Source of the DNA: Kappaphycus alvarezii
Taxonomy: Eukaryota; Rhodophyta; Florideophyceae; Gigartinales; Solieriaceae
Assembly (NCBI GenBank): GCA_002205965.3
Contig: NADL03000153.1
Coordinates: forward strand, 1-64,000
Reading direction: 5' to 3'
DNA: 64,000 nt
In this document: positions 1-10,172 of the stretch, piece after piece
How the letters are laid out: each line of letters opens with the position of its first letter
Position numbering within the stretch: the first letter of the stretch is position 1
Program-made: the position numbers and the translations under genes
The notes under the pieces: generated by a model
What the model was told of the DNA's origin: nothing
Database searches by the model: none
Seen by the model: the letters and a program-made list of their open reading frames with translations, nothing else

Positions 1-854
1 AATGGAACACATCGGTGCAGGGGCGTTGTACCCTCTCGAGAAATTGGACCATAACTCTACGGTCTATGACCGAAAAAATATTTCTATTTTTGGAACGTGC
101 AAGCTCCACGGCAACGCAAGTGGACTCCGCGGAAATCTCTAAGGCACCAAACCGACTGCTTTCATATACCTTAAAAAATGTGCAAAAAATCCTGCTTTCC
201 ATCAAATTCATTCAATGTGACAAATACGCGTGCATATTCTATAGATCTACGTCCATTCATTTGTCCTTCTGTCGATCATCATGAACGAATTCCTAGTCAG
301 CTCTTCAACAATTACCGCAATCAGCACCTTCTCCAACGGACTGAAAAAGAAATAAAAGGCAAAAAAATTGGACTGTAAAGCAAATGTATGGACTGCTGTA
401 TGCTCAATCTTCCCAAAAGAAGCATCTCCCTCTCCCAGCCAGTCGCCATCGAACCTGTACTCAAGAAAATCAGCCTATCATCTGCAACGGAAAACCATCT
501 CCAAACCCTGACAACCAACAGATTCAACTGGTCACATCTACGGAAGAAAAGAATTGCCACATCCATTCCTTACAAGAAAATAATCAGTCGGGTACGCTAC
601 ATAGCAGACTGAACCCGCCCAGATATTTACTTCTTTCTCAATACCCTTACAGTTGCATTTTCAGCACTCACTCTGAGGCACTCTAAAATTCTAGAATGGG
701 TCTATGATAGCTCTGAACACCAGCAAACATGGATTTCTCATGCCGTCCCAGTAAAGTTATTCTGCTTTCTCAATTCATCAACGCTGCCTACTCTAATCCA
801 ATCTCATCCTCTACAAACCCCAAACTTACTCCTTACTCCGACGCAGATTTTGTT
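1..854. other. No assignable gene
   Basis: Only short overlapping open frames (up to about 100 codons) on both strands, none with a motif I recognise. The segment lies just upstream, in element sense, of an LTR relic and may be its degenerate U3, but it does not resemble the U3 of the related LTR at 39462-40987. Confidence 0.4.
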
Positions 855-1213
855 TTCTTGGTATCTTCTGTAGTTTTGTTTGGTCTTTAGTGGTAGCAAA
901 AAGTCTATATAAGTTGAGTAAACTGCTTCCTCATGGAGAGGTCAAGCAAGTTGGCAGACAAACTCAATGAAGTCCCGAGTAGTAGGAAGTTTAGAGTCAA
1001 CTTCAGACCCAAGAAAAAGTTTTCCTACGCTGGTTGCAGAATATCATTGGTAGACCCTGCCCCTTCTATACTTGCTTGTAGCCCTCTCAGCTGTTTTCTT
1101 TAACCACTCCTTTATTCGTTCAACTATACCAGGGTAGCACTTTTGTCGCTTGAAAAAATGCTTGGGGTAATTGGTTCTGAGTATCTCTTCCCCCAACGAT
1201 TTACCCCTGTCTA
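855..1213 (+). repeat. Decayed LTR (R-U5 portion), Gypsy-related
   Basis: This stretch matches the last 360 bp or so of the solo LTR at 39462-40987 in the same orientation and, in reverse, the R-U5 part of the Gypsy LTRs at 50753 and 55939. Shared landmarks are a TATATAAG box at 906-913, the block around GACTTC...GAAGTT, and the terminal stretch ending TTTACCCCT. The terminal TATCA of intact LTRs is degraded here. No matching upstream end or TSD was found, so this is an old relic. Confidence 0.7.
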
Positions 1214-1284
1214 TGCCCATTTCAGTTAACCAGCACTTTTAGGCTCGTTCATAATTAAAACTGTGAATTGTTTTAACCACGTTT

Positions 1285-1545
1285 GTGGCCAAAATTTCTG
1301 GTCCGTCAACACCAACTGTACTATCTCCGGGCGTTATCGCCCACGATTCAGGTAAGGATTTTATGTCAAAAGCCTTCCAGGCAAATGCAGATTTGGTCCA
1401 TGTCGAGACCGATCCGATTCCAGTTGAATCTCCCAATTCTAAGACTGTAGTTGACATATACAGCGGGCCAGTACGCAGAACCTGCAAGATAATCATGGAA
1501 GCGGCTCAACTGTGGACGAGGAAGCAGCATTATAGTTACCTATAA
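1285..1545 (+). CDS. Hypothetical 86-codon open frame, possibly a gene or transposon fragment
   Basis: An open frame of 86 codons starting at an ATG and rich in Ser, Pro and Val. I do not recognise a domain. The frame stays free of stops upstream of the ATG for a short distance, and a loosely similar reading seems to continue after its stop, which would suit a decayed exon or retroelement polyprotein fragment. An antisense frame of similar length overlaps it (1239-1496, minus), so even the strand is uncertain. The flank from 1546 to 2129 shows nothing assignable. Confidence 0.25.
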   Translation: MAKISGPSTPTVLSPGVIAHDSGKDFMSKAFQANADLVHVETDPIPVESPNSKTVVDIYSGPVRRTCKIIMEAAQLWTRKQHYSYL

Positions 1546-2129
1546 GTCCGTCAATGACTCGCCCGGGCCCGGCGGGCCAGTTACCAGCCTCTTCAAGTAT
1601 GGTTCCCTGCCGCGTCTCGGGCTTCCCTCTTATCCTTCGACCCCCTCTATGTACTAAAGGTCAAATGAGCCCACTCAACCCGCCTGTGGCAGCGGGAATA
1701 TCATGATTTCCTACAATACCTGTAGCCAATTTTTGAGTATGCGGTGTTTGAAGGACAAATCTGAAGGATAAAAATAGGTTAAAATCAATCATGATTCCTT
1801 TCAACTATTAGAGTACTGCACCAGTCACAGGCAATACTACAGCAACATCCTGACGGCGCCTAACTGACCACCGGGTGGAGTCATTGGTCTTCACCGCACC
1901 TATGAGGGAGAAAAGATTGGCGGAAATCTTTATGAGTATGAAACACAGCTCTCAGACGTCCAGAACTTATTGGAAAAATACTACTCAAGCAGAAGTCGGG
2001 TGCTCACCTAGCTGGCTTGCATCCCTTGAAAACAGAATAAAAGACGAGTAACGAAATCTCGCAACTCGAGAGTCGCGGAGGAATGTCGGCGGTGGCAGCG
2101 AAAAAGCGAGGAGTCGGAAAATTTAGAAC

Positions 2130-2570
2130 CACTCTCCCCTAACGCACCATAAGTATCGATGTCGATGGGCACCTGTAAGATATCATTGGCGTCAAATTAG
2201 TCGCCGGAGCGCGGGAACTTGGTGCTCGGCGAGAGACGCAGCGGTTCCGGGAGACAAGGCGCTGGTGGACGCCTGGGTGGGTCGCATTAGCATCCAATGC
2301 GATATCCTTGGCGCAGAGACCGTAGGCAACAGGTATGTACACGTCCATGTGGAGGGAAGGCGAGGGGTGTGAGGTGGTGACCGGGAGCTGGTGTTCAACG
2401 AGCGCACTGATACCAAGTTCGTCTCAGTAGCGATGGAGGGCATTGCGAAGGACACTGTGACGAAGGGTTTACCCGTCATCGTATTTGCAGGTCACTGCAT
2501 GTTTGACCATCAGGTCGAGAACTGGAGCGACGTCAGCGGAGCGGCGAGAGCAGACCGGTGGGGAGCGCCC
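2130..2570 (-). pseudogene. Family B non-LTR retrotransposon, CCHC/endonuclease relic
   Basis: Read on the minus strand through several frame changes and stops, this resembles the C-terminal domain of the family B copies at 45-46 kb and 60-62 kb. The Cys-pair region is followed by a KHAVTCKYDDG block (KHALTCKYDDG in the others), then an LRNALHRY helix, an LGIS motif, and a degenerate endonuclease core in which YGLCAKDIALD matches YGLDPKDIALD. The downstream Ala-rich stretch is out of frame. This is a 5'- and 3'-truncated dead copy, more diverged than the copies in the amplicon. Confidence 0.75.
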
Positions 2571-2856
2571 GTCAGCTAGGTGAACGAGGCTGGAAGAGGC
2601 GACAACAATTGGGCCACATGCTAAATAAGGCAGTTAAACAGGAGGTACATGTGGAAAGACGAGTTTGTACCTTGCATCCCGTCGAGATTCATTAATAGAA
2701 ACACAAACGTCCGTACGTATAGGATGAAGGCCAGGATTTCGAGTGCTTCAGGATTTCTTTAAACGCTGGCATTGAGCCGGCCCTGTAAGGAATGTCATGT
2801 AGTGTTACCCATAAGTGACGACTTATTCCGCATGACGCATTAACGGCGTGGATATA

Positions 2857-2901
2857 ACCGACCACATCTTCCATGCATTAAAATAAACCAATTTTTGCCC
2901 C
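2857..2901 (+). repeat. Non-LTR 3'-terminal box (stand-alone)
   Basis: Contains ACCGACCACATCTTCCATGC then TTAAAATAAACC and ends in GCCCC. The preceding 25 bp (GACGCATTAACGGCGTGGAT) match the 69-bp insertion at 34185-34253, so both belong to one subfamily. The 5' end of this copy was not defined. Confidence 0.7.
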
Positions 2902-2915
2902 TTCTCTAACCTGTG

Positions 2916-3026
2916 GCGAAATTCTGGGTGTTTTAATGCTGTGTAAATGGGGGGTTAATTTACTGTGGTAGATATGTGGGTCGGTATCCAGTGAATTTGT
3001 ACCGGAGCGTAGATATCGTAACATTG
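2916..3026 (-). mobile_element. 3' end of a family A element (E2 subfamily), 5'-truncated
   Basis: On the minus strand this matches the 3' untranslated region of the family A element at 7997-8090 and the fragment ending at 23650: GGATACC, then CATATCTACCACAGTAAATT and a C-run. It continues into CATTTACAC, as at 23650, and then into GCATTAAAACACCCAGAATTT, a second terminal box. It faces the plus-strand box ending at 2901, with 14 bp between the two 3' ends. Confidence 0.7.
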
Positions 3027-3813
3027 TAATGCTTAACGGCCATATGTGCCGTAAGCATTAAAAAGCCATATGATATGGCTGTTTTTGAAGCGTGCATGGT
3101 GGGGCAGGGGATTAATTCGTTGGCTCGCGGTCGGTTTGTTGTGGCTTGGAAGGCTTGTTTGCGCCAATCACAGTAAGCTAACCCAAATACCAACCCATTC
3201 AAGTAAACCCAATTTAACCCAAATTACTTCAAAAAAATCACCCGCGACAAGCTTTTCATTCACTGTGGCATAAAACTGCGTCAGCATGTTTTGTGAGGAA
3301 AAATTAGGGAAAAAAGTACTGAAAGGAATCTTGTCGAGAGGGTATAATGGGCCGACTTATTGCAAGGGGTGCGAATGCTGAGAGTCATTTGAACTATAAT
3401 TCAACCCGATTGACAGGATTTACAGTTAAATCACCATACAAGTGGGTAACGCGTGTTCACAAACTGTAACAGATAAGCTGGCTTACTGTACATTCATGCA
3501 AGCTGACTGGGTTTCAGCCAGCATATCAGTTATCTTGCTGAAGAGCCAGGTCAAAACGATTATATGAGAAACAGGGCAGACTCAAAGCTCTACCGTAGAT
3601 AGCAGTGGAGGCACCAATCTCTTCAAAGTCACCTTCGCGGATATCAAGCTCAGTGCGCGATGTTACCGTCTGCAGTGACCAAATTGGAAACGTAACCTGT
3701 GGCGAAAATGGCATTCGGCCTATGGAATTATTTTTGCCGCCCTCTCGACAGGTTGGCACTCTTAGTTGATAGAAAGGGGGAGAACGAAGGGTTCTTTAAT
3801 TCGTCGTCTGACA
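3027..3813. other. Unassigned sequence
   Basis: No recognisable gene. A 77-codon open frame on the minus strand (3526-3759) has no familiar motif. The last 50 bp before 3813 resemble 50340-50395, the flank of an empty site described under findings. Confidence 0.35.
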
Positions 3814-3821
3814 CTTCTAGC

Positions 3822-3953
3822 TAGCATTTTAGGGAGCGTAGTTCCTTTCCCATTACTGTCGGTATACCCTTTTTGAGTCGATTGTGGTTGTCTGGAAAAC
3901 CATGGGATAGATCGGATATATCTTCCAAGAGTAAAACACCCAAACGCCCCCCC
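3822..3953 (+). mobile_element. 132-bp 5'-truncated non-LTR 3' end with 8-bp TSD
   Basis: The sequence matches, in reverse, the 3' untranslated region at 27721-27845. It starts at AGCATTTTAGGG, passes through GTCGATTGTGGTTGTCTGG and GATCGGATATATCTTCCAAG, and ends AACACCCAAACG plus a C-run. It is flanked by direct copies of CTTCTAGC at 3814-3821 and 3954-3961. Its length and the homopurine/pyrimidine end are as expected for a heavily 5'-truncated target-primed insertion. It has no coding capacity. Confidence 0.85.
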
Positions 3954-4110
3954 CTTCTAGCGGGGGATCTAATGCTTTGATATTTGTACGATAACAAGGG
4001 GCTCATTTACTGGAATAGTTAGGCTAGATGAAGCCTTTTCAACTTGTATGGGTATCAGCAGAAAGTATTTCTGGAAACAGTATGTCGCTCCCGTTGACTG
4101 TATAACGTGA

Positions 4111-4172
4111 TCCTATGGATAGATCGGATAGATGTTCGAAAAGTAAAAACCGAAACCTTCCCCCATAATCCT
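4111..4172 (+). repeat. Degenerate 3'-terminal box
   Basis: Reads CCTATGGATAGATCGGATAG, then a mutated box with AGTAAAAACCGAAACCTTCC and a C-run. It is an older copy of the box inserted at 3822-3953. No TSD was identified. Confidence 0.6.
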
Positions 4173-4491
4173 ATCCCGCTGTCAAAAATTCAATAGTTTG
4201 TTGAACATCCTAGATGGAGTCGACTGAAGACATTGGTGAGGTGCAGTAACGAGGTTTTTTCTTTTCTCTACTCTCTCTTTAATCAAGCATCAAAAACTAT
4301 TGCATGCATTTCATCTGAACCTTTCGGAGCCTCACTCGTCGTCGGCTAATGCGATTTCTTCCCCTTGATACGGCGACACTTTACAAAATCATTCACCGAC
4401 CCATTCGCCGGTATCTGTCTCTCACAACATACTTTTGTCAATTTCGACCCTCCGGTTAACCTTCAAATGGATCGAAATACAAAATTCAAAC

Positions 4492-5421
4492 CTACTCTGT
4501 ATCAATATTTGAATGAATAGACCCAGTACTCAGCGGCCTATCGCGGAGTATCTCTGCAACAAAATCTTCGGTTTTCATCTTCTCCATCTCATCCTCCTGC
4601 AACAGGAAGTAACCGTTTTCAACACCGCAACAGATTTGCGGAGGCGTATCCGGCTCCAGATTCTTCGTCACACTTTTGCACAATGAATCAGACTTCTCCT
4701 GTAATTGCAAGTCCTCTTTTAGAAGGTCTCGATCAGATGACAGAAAAGTTTCATAAGATTTCAGGAGTCCCTCCTTGTCCTGCAATGGGCCTATAAATTT
4801 CTTCTCAAGACTAAAAATGTGCTCTTCAACCGCCTCAATGTCAAGGTCCATATCCGTAAGTACATCCTCCACACCTGCATGAAAGTAGGCGAACTGCTGA
4901 TCAACTCTCGCCCAGCTCTTGAGAAACAGCTTTTCTCTGGCTGATAGCACCTACCATGCTCGGGTGATTTGCAGTAAACCACGGTGGTTTCGGTACTCGT
5001 GCGGTAAAGTCTTCGGATCAGTGGCTTCACAAGCTTGAGGAAAGCTCCCATAGTCGTCTTTCTCCTTAGAAACTGGTAGACATTGAATCTGGGGAGAACA
5101 ACACTGATCGCCGTCAGCCTTCTTATCACAATGGATTGCTGACCCGATGACCTGGTTGGTTGCATGGGTTCCAACCTGTTCTCTTACATGACACGCGTTG
5201 AGTATCAGGGCAGAAAGGGGTTGCAGAGGTCCATTATTGTTGTCCGAGGAGGGCTCATTCATCATGTCCAGGTGAATAAAGTGTTTTCTGATCGCACTGG
5301 CGATCAAGTCGAGCTTTGGCACTTTGCTACTCGGACTACCAACCAGACAGGTACAGTCATTTATCACCTCCAGCGGCGTGGGCAGAACCGACCAGATCTT
5401 CCATGCTTTAAAATTTCCCAA
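4492..5421 (-). pseudogene. Possible host gene, about 308 codons interrupted by one TAG
   Basis: Two open frames on the minus strand (5421-4951 and 4950-4492) are in the same phase and separated only by a TAG at 4951-4953, giving a joint frame of about 308 codons. The second half is helical and rich in Glu, Lys and Leu, with heptad-like spacing suggesting coiled coil. The first half has several Cys and Pro residues. I recognise no family. The first dozen codons of the upstream frame come from a retrotransposon 3' box (5388-5438) read antisense, so the true 5' end is lost or lies beyond it. Composition differs from the surrounding RT genes, which suggests a captured or broken host gene. A read-through product, an intron spanning the stop, or simple decay are all possible. 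Confidence 0.4.
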
Positions 5422-5438
5422 ATTCTACTTTTCTGCAA
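5388..5438 (+). repeat. Non-LTR 3'-terminal box
   Basis: GCAGAACCGACCAGATCTTC, then CATGCTTTAAAATTTCCC. It overlaps the start of the minus-strand frame at 4951-5421 and supplies its first residues. 5440-5690 holds nothing assignable. Confidence 0.65.
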
Positions 5439-5699
5439 TCCCAAGAAAAAGATTTAAATTGGATCTTACGGTAATGGGCAGTATGCACATCTTATGTACT
5501 TACAGTTTGAAATCGCCAACCTTTCGATTATTTCTGCACCGTGACAATATTGCCATTCTAAAGAACTACTGTTTACTCAACTTGTTCCACGTCGTTAAAA
5601 CTCGCGTCCTTTGTCTCTTCTAACGGTTCATCTCAAACACAGTCAACATTTGGAGCTAGAATAGCGCAGTTTAGCGCTTTTTTACGGTGACGCCTCTCC

Positions 5700-7690
5700 G
5701 TGGCACATCTTCCTCCTCGTCTATTTTCTCTTCGCTTCCTGACCCCAACGCGGTACGTACATGTCCTCCTTTGCGTGAAAAGTCGCTCCGGCTCTCCGTC
5801 TCGATATTGCGCTATTCCCTTGATCTACTTGCTTTGCGGTCTGCTCCCGGCGTTCGGTCGACGTCGCAGCCGTCTTAGATCCAAGCGGCCAACATGCGTT
5901 GACCTCCAAATACGAAGACGGAATGACTCGGCGACATCACGTCCTCTGCAACGTCCTTCCCCGATTCTGCAAGGAAGTCAGGATCGTCGCCGTCGTCGAC
6001 CATCCGCTCCTTTACAAGGTTCCCAGCTTACATTCCAGTGCTATCACACATACCCACAAGCTTCCGTCCTAAGTGAATCGCTGGCAATTGACATGCGCGA
6101 AGCATCGCACGCATCTGTACAAAGGCATATCGACGCCGCAGTGAAGTGGTCCAAAGTGTTCTTCTTTGCTTCTGTGATTGTGTCGAACACGTCAGGTCCC
6201 TCAAAAGATCCTGGCTCAAACGAGGCCCAGTCCGGAAGTGAAAAATGAGGGAACCGCTTTAGCTATGAAACGCAGGGCAATTCCAAACGTTGTGGCAAAA
6301 AGCTCTTGAACACGCAACAAACCGAGCTAATCGACCTCAACGCCCGGAGAGCAGAAACAGGTTAACCTTCGCCGAGCACATGAGACTTGCCAGAGAAGTT
6401 GCGTATGACAAAGCGCCACAGACCCTAGGTTCATCAGGTGTTCTTCCGTCAACCAAAGCTTTGTCCGACGTCCTTCGCGCAAAACATCCTCAAACTCCAG
6501 GAGATGACGAGGAACGCTTCTTTTCCCGCGGACCCCCCGCATTCATACCGATCACGAAGGATGAATTGCTGCAAGCTGCGCGTTCTTTCAACCTGACTTC
6601 AGCCCTGGTGGATCAAGCCTTCGCCGCTTTCACGTTGAAGAGCTATTAAGGGCCCCAACATCATCGTCCCAGGGGGGATTCTTGGATTTCCTCACAGAAC
6701 TCTTGAACGTATTGGCCCCTGGGAAAGCCCCCTGACCTTCGCGCCCTGGATCGCTGGCGACCCACTCACGCCACTCGCGAACAAGGACGTGACGCGCATC
6801 CCGTGGCTGTGGGGAAACTTTAATAAGACTGATGAGCAGCTGCCTCGCGAGTCGAGTCAATGACAAAAGCGCGCTACTCTCAGCCCCTGCAGGTCGGTAT
6901 TGCCACAAAATCAGGACCTGACATTGTGGCTCACGGAGTTCTGCGCATTGTCAGCAAATTCGGTACTAGTTCCGGCTATGCTCTTCTATCTTTGGACCTA
7001 AGGAACGCCTTCAACCTCCTCAGCCGTGCGGCTGTTTTCAGGGCTGTCGAGAATCTTTTTCCCAGTTGCTACCGCGGATTTTTGTACTGCTACAACGACG
7101 ACCCAGCGTTCCTATGGACTGTATTCGAGGCGATACCGAGTGTCGTGGGAACTCAGGAAGGAAACTCGCTTAGCTGCTTGATTTTGGCTCTGGTCCCATC
7201 CTCTTGCTATAAAAACTCGAGAGTTGTTATCTTCATTCCCGAAGAGGACACAGAGTTAAAAGCGTTGCTTTTGGAACTTTTGTACCGTGACGATGGTTAT
7301 ACTATAGCCAAACATACTGCATTACTCAAAGCCATCGAATTTTTGTCCTCCCCGGAACCCAAACGTCTTGGCCTTCATCTCGCCATCCCAAAATGCAAGA
7401 TCTGGTGGCCCACAGCCCCGTCTCCTCAGTCCAAGCTGCGTACCCCCCTGACATGTTGCAGGAATACTGCGAATGGGTTGTTATCTTAGACGCTCTAGTA
7501 GATTCTAAGGCGTTCATGGCAAAGCACATCTTGGACCATGTCTACAATCTTGAACCTCTTCCCAACGCCATGATGGAGCTAGAAGATTCGAAAGTTTCGC
7601 TCCGATTACGTTGAAACTGTTTTGGTGTCTGCCGGTTGTGATAATCTTCTGCGAGTCGTTCCGCCTTCCTGTACAAGGAAAAGGTCCGAG
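5700..7690 (+). pseudogene. Family A non-LTR retrotransposon copy E1 (RT, 3'-truncated)
   Basis: Similarity to the family A copy on the opposite strand (7997-11502) starts near 6030 in the N-terminal region (frame 5700-6248). It continues through the pre-RT region (6290-6649, with AKHPQTP as in the other copies) and into RT palm and fingers (6860-7489). Visible RT blocks are SLDLRNAFN (catalytic Asp present), TQEGNSLS in place of TQQGDPLS, and YRDDGY. Reading frames change at about 6250, 6650, 6850 and 7400. The copy stops in the thumb near LRVV at about 7670, and thumb, CCHC, endonuclease and 3' end are missing. A truncated 3' end is not what target priming produces, so a later deletion is likely. 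Confidence 0.85.
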
Positions 7691-7996
7691 TATTTTGACG
7701 GTCTGCTCGAGAATTGTGTCCGAAAGTTAAATTAATATTAATAATTGCAGGTGAAGATGTACTACTTTAACTACGGACTGTAGTTACAATGCAATCTTCC
7801 TTTCTTTTTTAAAGTTCTATTTAGAAGAAGAAGAAGACTTTACCAAGCAGAAAAGGGGGGGCTAGCGGCCCTCAAAAGGGGAAAAATCTATCCGAGCCAG
7901 GAATAATTAATTATTTATTTATCTATTTAGAGTGGGATGTATCTCCAAAACTAATATTTACTGTAAATTAGAATATGTTCTCATATATTCTAAAGC
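7691..7996. other. AT-rich gap between E1 and E2
   Basis: Low-complexity AT-rich sequence with a short GAA run near 7827-7838. No gene seen. Confidence 0.5.
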
Positions 7997-8352
7997 GGGG
8001 GGTTAATTTACTGTGGTAGATATGTGGGTTGGTATCCAGTAAATTTGTACCGGAGCGTAGATATCGTATCATTGTCAAGCCAATTGCGAAACCGTACGAT
8101 GCGTCGAAAGCTGTGGATGGCACTCCAATCTACCAGAAGGTGGAAGGGAGGCCAGCCAGCAAACAAGCGGCATTGGAGGTTACTGTCAAAGCGGAGTGCC
8201 GCTGTAAAAGAATGGCTCTAACCTTCGAAAACCGTTCCATTGCGCGGGTGGCAACGGTTCTCGCGAGTTCCTTGACGACGGAGAACGCCGCCGGATGCCA
8301 ACCTCCAAGCGTTGAGATGGGGACAGGAACCAGCCTGTTTCTCCCAGGCAGC

Positions 8353-9882
8353 TCAGCAAGGAACCCTTGGTATTTCCGCTGCTTCTCTCTCTGCGTGAGC
8401 TGCGTTGAGGCTTGTGAGTGGGTTGAAAGCCCTGGCTCTTGCGTGGGAGGGAGCGAGCGGGTTGACAAAGGTTACGTCGAAGTAATCCGTGCCACCGGCG
8501 GCTCCCATCGCCCTGATATCCGGCCTCGTCCTGTTTTGGTAGTGTAGACGAGGTTCGATGAATGGACGTCGGGCGGCTCTTGCAAGGTCGTTCCCCAGTA
8601 AAGTCACCTGGTTGTTATGGCGAGTATTCCGCTCGCAGCCAAAGCGACAATGTAGCAAGTGGTCCCCGTAGATATCCAGCATTTCATGGCATCCTGCTTT
8701 GGGGCAAGGGGTACCTGGGGCGAATAAGGGGGTTTGGCAAAAGTACTGGAACCACACGGAAAAGTCTTTGCTCTTGATGTGCGTCCTCAATCCAGGGCAA
8801 GGTGCACAGTAGACCCAGCCTTTGGCACCGGGGAGGGACATGCTAGCGCGGAAGGCGCGGGTGCGGATGTTTCCGAGCGGCAAGGCCTCTTGCACAGCCA
8901 TATGAATTGCATCTGTTAGCTTCTTCTGCGATGGTGGGTTGGATGAGCAGAAATTGCTAAACGGAATTCGTTCTGAGGGTCGACAAGAGGCGCTCCATGA
9001 GGTAAAGGCGGCTGTAGCATCCTCGTACTGCGTCAGGTCTTGAACACAGGACGGCAAAGACTTCTCGCATAACTGCTGCGTCGCGGCGCTGGACGCAAGA
9101 AACGAAGCGGCGGCGACATCTCGCGCGGAGGAGAGGCCGATTCCCAAGGTCGGCTTCTTCTCCTGTAGTGCCTTAATGGGCAGTTGCAGCTCCTTGAATA
9201 TACAGTTGTCTAGCATTCCACCCGCTAAAGTGCGGCAGCACCTCTCGATTAAGCTGTCGAAGTATTCGGCCCCTTTCCGCGTACAGGAGGGCGGCACAAC
9301 TCGCAAGAGGTATCCCACTTTGCAAACCCCAAAGCAGTTGCGCAGTAGTTGGAATGAAGCGTGCGCGTCCTCGATTTCCATGACAGCGTTAAGTAAAGGC
9401 TCAAGGGAGTATACATGGTCCAGGAAGTATTGTTCCATGAACGTTTGGGAGCCGATTGGCGCGTTCAAAACCGAAGTACCAGCACTGTATTCCTGCCGCA
9501 TATCACAGGGGTATGCGGACTGAACCGACGCGGAGGGGGCGGTGGGCCACCATACTTTGCATTTCGAGACTGCCAGATGGAGACCACGACGTTTGGCCTC
9601 GGGAGAAGACAGAACCTCGATTACCTTGAGTATATCCTCGTGTTTGGCTACAATGTAGCCATCGTCGTGATACCAAAGCTCCAAAAGCAGTGTGTCTAAC
9701 CCTGTGTCCTCGTCGGGGATCCCGACAATAGCTCTTTGATCTTTAGGGCGATGGGGTGGAGTACGAGAGCGAAAAGCAATCCGCTGAGCGGGTCTCCTTG
9801 CTGAGTACCCACAACACTCCGTATAGTCTCGAATCCCGTCCAGAGGAACGCTGGATCGTTGTTGTAGCAATACAGTACCCAA
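8353..9882 (-). CDS. Family A RT palm/thumb, CCHC and restriction-like endonuclease frame
   Basis: A 509-codon frame. The first 50 or so residues are out of frame with the RT core, whose upstream half lies in frame 9696-10172. From there it encodes palm motif YHDDGY at about residues 71-76, the conserved block HLAVSKCKVWWPT, the thumb motif LLRNCFGVCKVGYLLRVVPP, and an LGIGLSSARD block. A CCHC cluster (CPKAGC...GDHLLHC) is followed by the endonuclease core RPDIRAMG...TDYFDVTF, where Asp of RPD and Asp of FDV fit PD-(D/E)XK catalytic positions. The product would nick the genomic target and prime reverse transcription from it. The tail continues in another frame at 8130-8468 (motif STLGGWHP). 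Confidence 0.85.
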   Translation of the reverse strand: MGTVLLQQRSSVPLDGIRDYTECCGYSARRPAQRIAFRSRTPPHRPKDQRAIVGIPDEDTGLDTLLLELWYHDDGYIVAKHEDILKVIEVLSSPEAKRRGLHLAVSKCKVWWPTAPSASVQSAYPCDMRQEYSAGTSVLNAPIGSQTFMEQYFLDHVYSLEPLLNAVMEIEDAHASFQLLRNCFGVCKVGYLLRVVPPSCTRKGAEYFDSLIERCCRTLAGGMLDNCIFKELQLPIKALQEKKPTLGIGLSSARDVAAASFLASSAATQQLCEKSLPSCVQDLTQYEDATAAFTSWSASCRPSERIPFSNFCSSNPPSQKKLTDAIHMAVQEALPLGNIRTRAFRASMSLPGAKGWVYCAPCPGLRTHIKSKDFSVWFQYFCQTPLFAPGTPCPKAGCHEMLDIYGDHLLHCRFGCERNTRHNNQVTLLGNDLARAARRPFIEPRLHYQNRTRPDIRAMGAAGGTDYFDVTFVNPLAPSHARARAFNPLTSLNAAHAEREAAEIPRVPC

Positions 9883-10172
9883 GGGAGCAGCTGAGGAAAG
9901 AGGTTCCGGACTGCGTTAAAAAAGGAAGCACGGCTGCACAGGTTGAACGCATTCTTCAGGTCGACCGACAAGAGCGCATATTCAGAGCGTGTACCGAACT
10001 TGTTCACGATGCGTCGAACACCGTGAACTACTGCATCTGTTCCTGACTTTGTAGCGATACCAACCTGAAGAGGCTGGAAGTAGGTGGAGGCCTTTTCATT
10101 GACCCGAGTAGCAAGGCAGCTACTAACTAACCGTCGCAAAGTCTCTCCCACTGCAATGGGGCGCGGAGTCAT
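9696..10172 (-). CDS. Family A RT fingers/palm frame
   Basis: This 158-codon frame encodes TPRPIAVGETLRRL, VGIATKSG, SVDLKNAFNLCSRA (catalytic Asp in motif A) and TQQGDPLSG (motif B), the standard RT order. It overlaps frame 8353-9882 by a frame shift just before YHDD. The upstream pre-RT block with GSAPGGSGLRPSHVEELL lies in frame 10169-10393. Confidence 0.85.
   Translation of the reverse strand: MTPRPIAVGETLRRLVSSCLATRVNEKASTYFQPLQVGIATKSGTDAVVHGVRRIVNKFGTRSEYALLSVDLKNAFNLCSRASFFNAVRNLFPQLLPWVLYCYNNDPAFLWTGFETIRSVVGTQQGDPLSGLLFALVLHPIALKIKELLSGSPTRTQG

Noticed and set aside
2941-2960. CCCCCCATT-like ends as telomere-targeted insertion
   Set aside because: A single C-run followed by ATT is not an array. 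The three related copies are in unrelated internal sequence.
8000-8547. 172-codon plus-strand frame 8029-8547 and similar long frames opposite RT genes (for example 25572-26309, 26531-27169)
   Set aside because: They are antisense shadows of family A coding sequence, with no motifs of their own.
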